A stretch of DNA of 64,000 nucleotides from Flavobacteriaceae bacterium (lineage in GTDB: Bacteria > Bacteroidota > Bacteroidia > Flavobacteriales > Flavobacteriaceae): positions 1 through 64,000 of the forward strand of contig JANQKN010000014.1 in the NCBI GenBank assembly GCA_028281065.1, written 5' to 3'. Each line of letters starts with the position of its first letter. The stretch's first letter is position 1. The translations under genes and the position numbers were made by a program. Shown here piece by piece: positions 63,218 through 64,000 of this stretch. The notes below the pieces were generated by a model. That model ran no database searches. It was given only the letters and a program-made list of their open reading frames with translations, and was not told the DNA's origin.

Positions 63218-64000
63218 TTTTTCCTAAGGATAATTCTATTGTATGTCTGTACTTCCTGCATGATCGAAAAGGGCATCAAAAGCCCGGCTATGGTATTCTT
63301 GATGAGATTGCTGGGCATAATCGCCAAGATCAGTTTGGAAAGGAAAGTGTATTTGAAATATTTCCTCGCCAACCTATGGAACCTGATCAGGTTGGGCATA
63401 ATCGCATAGGAAATATCATCGTTTGTCTCTACCTTGAATCCAACCTTTTTGGCAGTCTCCAACCATAGATCAACCCTATACCCTTCATTGACTGCCATGG
63501 ATTTTTCGATCAAAACTGCCATTTTTTTCTGGAGGTCTGTGAGGTTTTCGTATCCTGGGGACCTAAAACCTTCATACAGGACAAACTTACCTCCCTTTTT
63601 CAGCACCCTGTGCACTTCTCTCAACAGTTTTTCGGGGTCGTTGGAGTGACAAACGGATTCAAGTTCGAACACCACATCGAATATCGAATCTTCGAAATTG
63701 ATGGAATGGAAATCCCCAAAAGAAAAATTAAGGTTCTCCAACCCCTTGGCTTTCTTCTTGGCATACGAAAGGTGCTTGTTCGAAATATCTATCCCCTGAA
63801 AAGAAGAACCCTTTACCTTATCCGCAAGGTAAAAGGAATTAAATCCCTTACCACATCCCAGTTCCAACACCATATTTTTTTTGTCGGGTGAAAGGTGCTT
63901 TTCTATTTCCCTTACCTGTTGGTAGTAACCATCTTCCGAAAACATGCCATTATAGTTCAGTGCCATGTGCACTGCCCCGTCTTTGGAATGGACAAGGTTG
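63214..64000 (-). CDS. SAM-dependent methyltransferase, 5' end beyond the window (partial)
   Basis: A class I methyltransferase: motif I VLELGCGKGFNSFYLA, then GIDISNKHLSYAKKKAKG, FGDFHSINFEDSIFDVVFELESVCHSNDPEKLLREVHRVLKKGGKFVLYE. The type is closest to the sterol/ubiquinone-like small-molecule group. The frame is open to the right edge without a stop (NLVHSKDGAVHMALNYNG), so the true start is outside; a GTG at 63972 is less likely. Substrate unknown. The gene is coupled to two downstream membrane-protein genes. Confidence 0.78.
   Translation of the reverse strand, partial: NLVHSKDGAVHMALNYNGMFSEDGYYQQVREIEKHLSPDKKNMVLELGCGKGFNSFYLADKVKGSSFQGIDISNKHLSYAKKKAKGLENLNFSFGDFHSINFEDSIFDVVFELESVCHSNDPEKLLREVHRVLKKGGKFVLYEGFRSPGYENLTDLQKKMAVLIEKSMAVNEGYRVDLWLETAKKVGFKVETNDDISYAIMPNLIRFHRLARKYFKYTFLSKLILAIMPSNLIKNTIAGLLMPFSIMQEVQTYNRIILRKK

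Noticed and set aside
63214-63972. Complete methyltransferase starting at 63972
   Set aside because: That start is a GTG inside an open frame that continues to the window edge with family-like sequence.

Overview
The window comes from a Bacteroidota genome, almost certainly family Flavobacteriaceae. The evidence is the type IX secretion genes (the end of porU, and porT), several secreted proteins with a C-terminal type A sorting domain, the short RpoD, an AccD without a zinc ribbon, the TPR histidine kinase architecture, and promoters of the TAnnTTTG type without Shine-Dalgarno sites.

Positions 1 to about 37,800 are mostly chromosomal core: proline catabolism (pruA), rsmG, a membrane desaturase, an aminotransferase, an OmpA protein, a TrkA/TrkH potassium uptake pair, ubiE-porT, an rRNA methyltransferase of the TrmH/SpoU family, a BamA/TamA-like barrel lipoprotein, fbaA, accD, rpsO, pnp, an ECF sigma factor with a membrane-barrel partner, rpoD, rpe, a diheme peroxidase, a membrane-bound AraC regulator, two tandem NHL-type secreted proteins, a YpdA-like reductase, an MtfA-like peptidase and a BI-1 protein. 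One small accessory unit, a DUF1778/GNAT toxin-antitoxin pair with two 19-bp operators, interrupts it near 10.7 kb.

From about 37.8 kb to the right end the content is accessory and mostly AT-richer. In order: a NUMOD4/HNH-type gene; a gene-poor stretch with strong palindromes; a truncated RHS gene ending in a zinc-metalloprotease-like toxin domain with a lipoprotein one base behind it; a lipoprotein/TPR histidine kinase/LuxR regulator/lipoprotein module with a shared promoter motif; a tight minus-strand operon of four TIR proteins and one SLOG protein, probably headed by one or two very small genes; a HEPN-containing protein with a partner of unknown function; two tandem tyrosine recombinases, a P-loop ATPase and a divergent XRE regulator, which form the mobile-element core; a giant PIN-domain protein; and two membrane proteins with a methyltransferase cut by the window edge.

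The best candidates for an undescribed system are the five-gene TIR/SLOG operon (46.6-50.2 kb), which resembles the signalling half of Thoeris but has no SIR2 effector in the window, and the adjacent HEPN cargo, which lies between two 80-bp direct repeats. One repeat is the intact 3' end of the second recombinase gene and the other is an orphan copy, suggesting that cargo was inserted or exchanged at that gene end. All assignments are from reading the sequence; no database search was run.
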